Source of the DNA: Polyangiaceae bacterium
GTDB taxonomy: Bacteria > Myxococcota_A > Polyangia > Polyangiales > Polyangiaceae
Direction of reading: 5' to 3'
DNA length: 64,000 bases
Assembly (NCBI GenBank): GCA_041389725.1
Contig: JAWKRG010000006.1
Coordinates: 248,001 to 312,000 of the forward strand
The notes beneath the pieces were generated by a model. That model saw only the letters and a program-made list of their open reading frames with translations. It made no database searches and was not told the DNA's origin. Position 1 is the stretch's first letter. The number at the start of each line of letters is the position of its first letter. Positions 62,420-64,000 of this stretch are shown one piece after another. The position numbers and the translations under genes are program-made.

Positions 62420-64000
62420 TCACGGGTGGATGTTTACGATGGTGCCTTGGCCGAATGTGTCGCCGGCGTACGCAGCGTGCCAGTGCTCGGGCACGTCCGG
62501 CCCCGCCCAACGGAAAGCGATGCGTGCGTCGATCGGAGCGATGTTCACGCAGCCATGGGACCGCACTCGACCGAAGTCATCGTGCCAGTAGGCGCCGTGC
62601 AGCGCGTATCCACCTTTGAAGTACATGACCCAGGGCACGTCGCGCAACTCGAACTCGTGGTCCGCCACGTCCGAGTCCATGGTGGTCGTGACGTGCTTTT
62701 GGTACACGCGGAACGTGCCTCGCGGCGTGCTCAGGGTCTTGCCAGGCTCACCCAGGCCATCCTTGCCGGTAGAAACCAGGGTCGCGTAGACGGGTCGATC
62801 GCCTTCCCAAAGGACCATCGTCTGGCTGACGATGGAAATGTCGATCCACCTGACTCCTTTGCGTGCCCAAGAAGGCAGCGCGCGCGGCTTTGCTGCGACC
62901 TTCAGGTCCGAGCTGCGCAACCAGCGGCCGTTCTTGGCCTCGACCATCCGCACCCCCTGGATCTCTTTGACGATGCCAGTTAGCGGGATGTACTCGCGCC
63001 AGCCGAGCCGTTCGCCATGCTCGAGATCGCTTCCCTTCAAATCCCACCACGTCGCGCCCGCCTTGCGCGCAAACGCGACGGGCAGGCCAACGTCTTTGAT
63101 TGGCTGACCGTGGAAGGGCGACCCCGAGTCGGCTTTCAACTTGTCCGCGGGGAGCATGCGCCCATCAGTACTGATGGCGAAGCGGCGATTCTGCGCCGCG
63201 TCCCCTGCGACGAAGGTCCCGATCAGTGCCACGCCCGCGTGACGCTTCACGCGATTGGCGATGACGGCGTAGGGGGGCGCGCGGAATGAACTCAAGTTGG
63301 GAATGCGGCGCTCTCCCACGAGCCACCACGGGACTTCGTCTTTGCCGTTGCCGCCAAAGCGCACACTTTCGTCCATGGGCTTGGCGTGATCCGGGATGGC
63401 GCCAATACCGTAGCCGTTGTCATCCAGAGGCACGTCGTTCGCACCAACGTCGAGAGCATCCCAGCGCTCGCGCAACTTCTTGTAGTTGCGCAAGTGCCGC
63501 TCCAAGCGCATTTCGTACTGGAACTGCTCGGCCTTGCTCGGGACACGCAGGTAGTTTGGGGCGATGGACCGAGCGAAGGCGTAGCGGTACGGCATCGGCC
63601 ACGCCAGGTTCGGCTCGACCTGTATCGCGCGGGCGACCGGGTGATCCAGCTTGACCGTCGCGTCGGGACCCACGCACACGAAACCGACGGGACGGATGGC
63701 ATACCACCCCTCCGGACAGTCCCGCTTGCTCACAGGCTCGCGCGAACGCGCCACTCGGGCCCCGACCCGCAAGTAGCCGGTAGGTTCAGACTGCTTGTCG
63801 GGCTTGGGATAGACGGGAGTGACGAAAGAGATGGGCGCAAGTTTCGGATTGTCCGCAGCTGGAACCGGGATCGCGGACCAGTCTTCCTCGGCCACGTCCG
63901 CGCCACCGTTTTCCGCTTTCACCTTGGCCGCGCCGGGCGTGTCCTGACTCAGCAGATCGCTGGCCTGATCGCAGCCGGTGATCCAACACAGGCTCCAGAG
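62420..64000 (-). CDS. L,D-transpeptidase (YkuD) lipoprotein (5' end outside window)
   Basis: Lipoprotein-type YkuD enzyme that makes or exchanges 3-3 cross-links in peptidoglycan or anchors proteins. The frame is open to the right edge, and a lipobox-like segment WITGCDQASD lies near 63970, so the start is outside the window. A long N-terminal region (with CPEGWYAIRPVGFVCVG) precedes the YkuD domain. This has SQTMVLWEGDRPVYATLVSTG and the catalytic ALHGAYWHDDFGR...RSHGCVNI. The C-terminus GQGTIVNIHP is typical. The GTG at 63922 is an internal codon, not the start. Confidence 0.93.
   Translation of the reverse strand, partial: LWSLCWITGCDQASDLLSQDTPGAAKVKAENGGADVAEEDWSAIPVPAADNPKLAPISFVTPVYPKPDKQSEPTGYLRVGARVARSREPVSKRDCPEGWYAIRPVGFVCVGPDATVKLDHPVARAIQVEPNLAWPMPYRYAFARSIAPNYLRVPSKAEQFQYEMRLERHLRNYKKLRERWDALDVGANDVPLDDNGYGIGAIPDHAKPMDESVRFGGNGKDEVPWWLVGERRIPNLSSFRAPPYAVIANRVKRHAGVALIGTFVAGDAAQNRRFAISTDGRMLPADKLKADSGSPFHGQPIKDVGLPVAFARKAGATWWDLKGSDLEHGERLGWREYIPLTGIVKEIQGVRMVEAKNGRWLRSSDLKVAAKPRALPSWARKGVRWIDISIVSQTMVLWEGDRPVYATLVSTGKDGLGEPGKTLSTPRGTFRVYQKHVTTTMDSDVADHEFELRDVPWVMYFKGGYALHGAYWHDDFGRVRSHGCVNIAPIDARIAFRWAGPDVPEHWHAAYAGDTFGQGTIVNIHP

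Overview
This 64 kb window is high-GC chromosomal DNA with short intergenic gaps and many ATGA, GTGA or TGATG gene overlaps. The gene content points to a myxobacterium or close relative (Myxococcota, probably near Polyangiales/Sorangium; this is an inference). Signs of this are a Ser/Thr kinase with the HRDVSPxN loop and a DUF4388 tail, a Cys-rich-repeat lipoprotein, a bactofilin, a GltJ/AgmX-like zinc-ribbon plus GYF protein, many unknown lipoproteins, and a sigma-54 activator beside a REC-GGDEF regulator. No tRNA, rRNA, CRISPR array, prophage or insertion sequence was recognised. The region reads as core chromosome.

Layout. 1-8 kb: nhaA (cut by the left edge), a DUF4190 membrane protein, a gatC-gatA-GNAT-lipoprotein operon, and a convergent kinase-DUF4388 gene. 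8-16 kb: an epimerase, acyltransferase and truB operon, a secretion-like orphan, a CBS/CorC membrane protein, an alpha/beta hydrolase and a PilZ protein. 16-21.5 kb: trpG-trpD-trpC, xerD, an N-formylglutamate amidohydrolase-like gene, a membrane protein and rpmB. 21.5-29 kb: a DUF72 plus gamma-glutamyltransferase-like pair, a Cys-rich lipoprotein, a TPR plus LpxL-like acyltransferase pair, a lipoprotein and a trmN6-like methyltransferase. 29-36 kb: rpsP-khpA-rimM-trmD-RNA methyltransferase, a NifU-like protein, secreted proteins, map and a large degenerate Fic protein. 36-44.5 kb: a minus-strand envelope and signalling cluster with a TolC-like protein, sigma-54 response regulator, REC-GGDEF, LptD-like protein, AMIN-like protein and an outer-membrane barrel. 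44.8-49.4 kb: bactofilin, a periplasmic START-like protein, lipoproteins and a polytopic membrane protein. 49.5-55.5 kb: gltB-gltD. 55.6-64 kb: a repeat protein, a PlsB-like acyltransferase with gpsA, plsC, DUF393, a zinc-ribbon/GYF protein with a small membrane ORF, and an L,D-transpeptidase lipoprotein cut by the right edge.

Themes. Several genes serve glycerolipid and envelope building: gpsA with a PlsB-like enzyme, two PlsC-type enzymes, an LpxL-like enzyme, the LptD-like protein, TolC, and the YkuD transpeptidase. Cyclic-di-GMP signalling is represented by one GGDEF and one PilZ protein. Translation genes form the rpsP-trmD cluster plus gatCA, truB, map and rpmB.

The least explained items are listed as findings: a Fic-fold protein without its catalytic His, a gamma-glutamyltransferase-like protein without an evident catalytic Thr, a GltJ-like cytoplasmic half-protein followed by a missed small membrane ORF, histone-H1-like tails on unrelated enzymes, an imperfect palindromic intergenic element, and a protein with three GR(E/D)TL repeats. 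No clearly new multi-gene system was identified.
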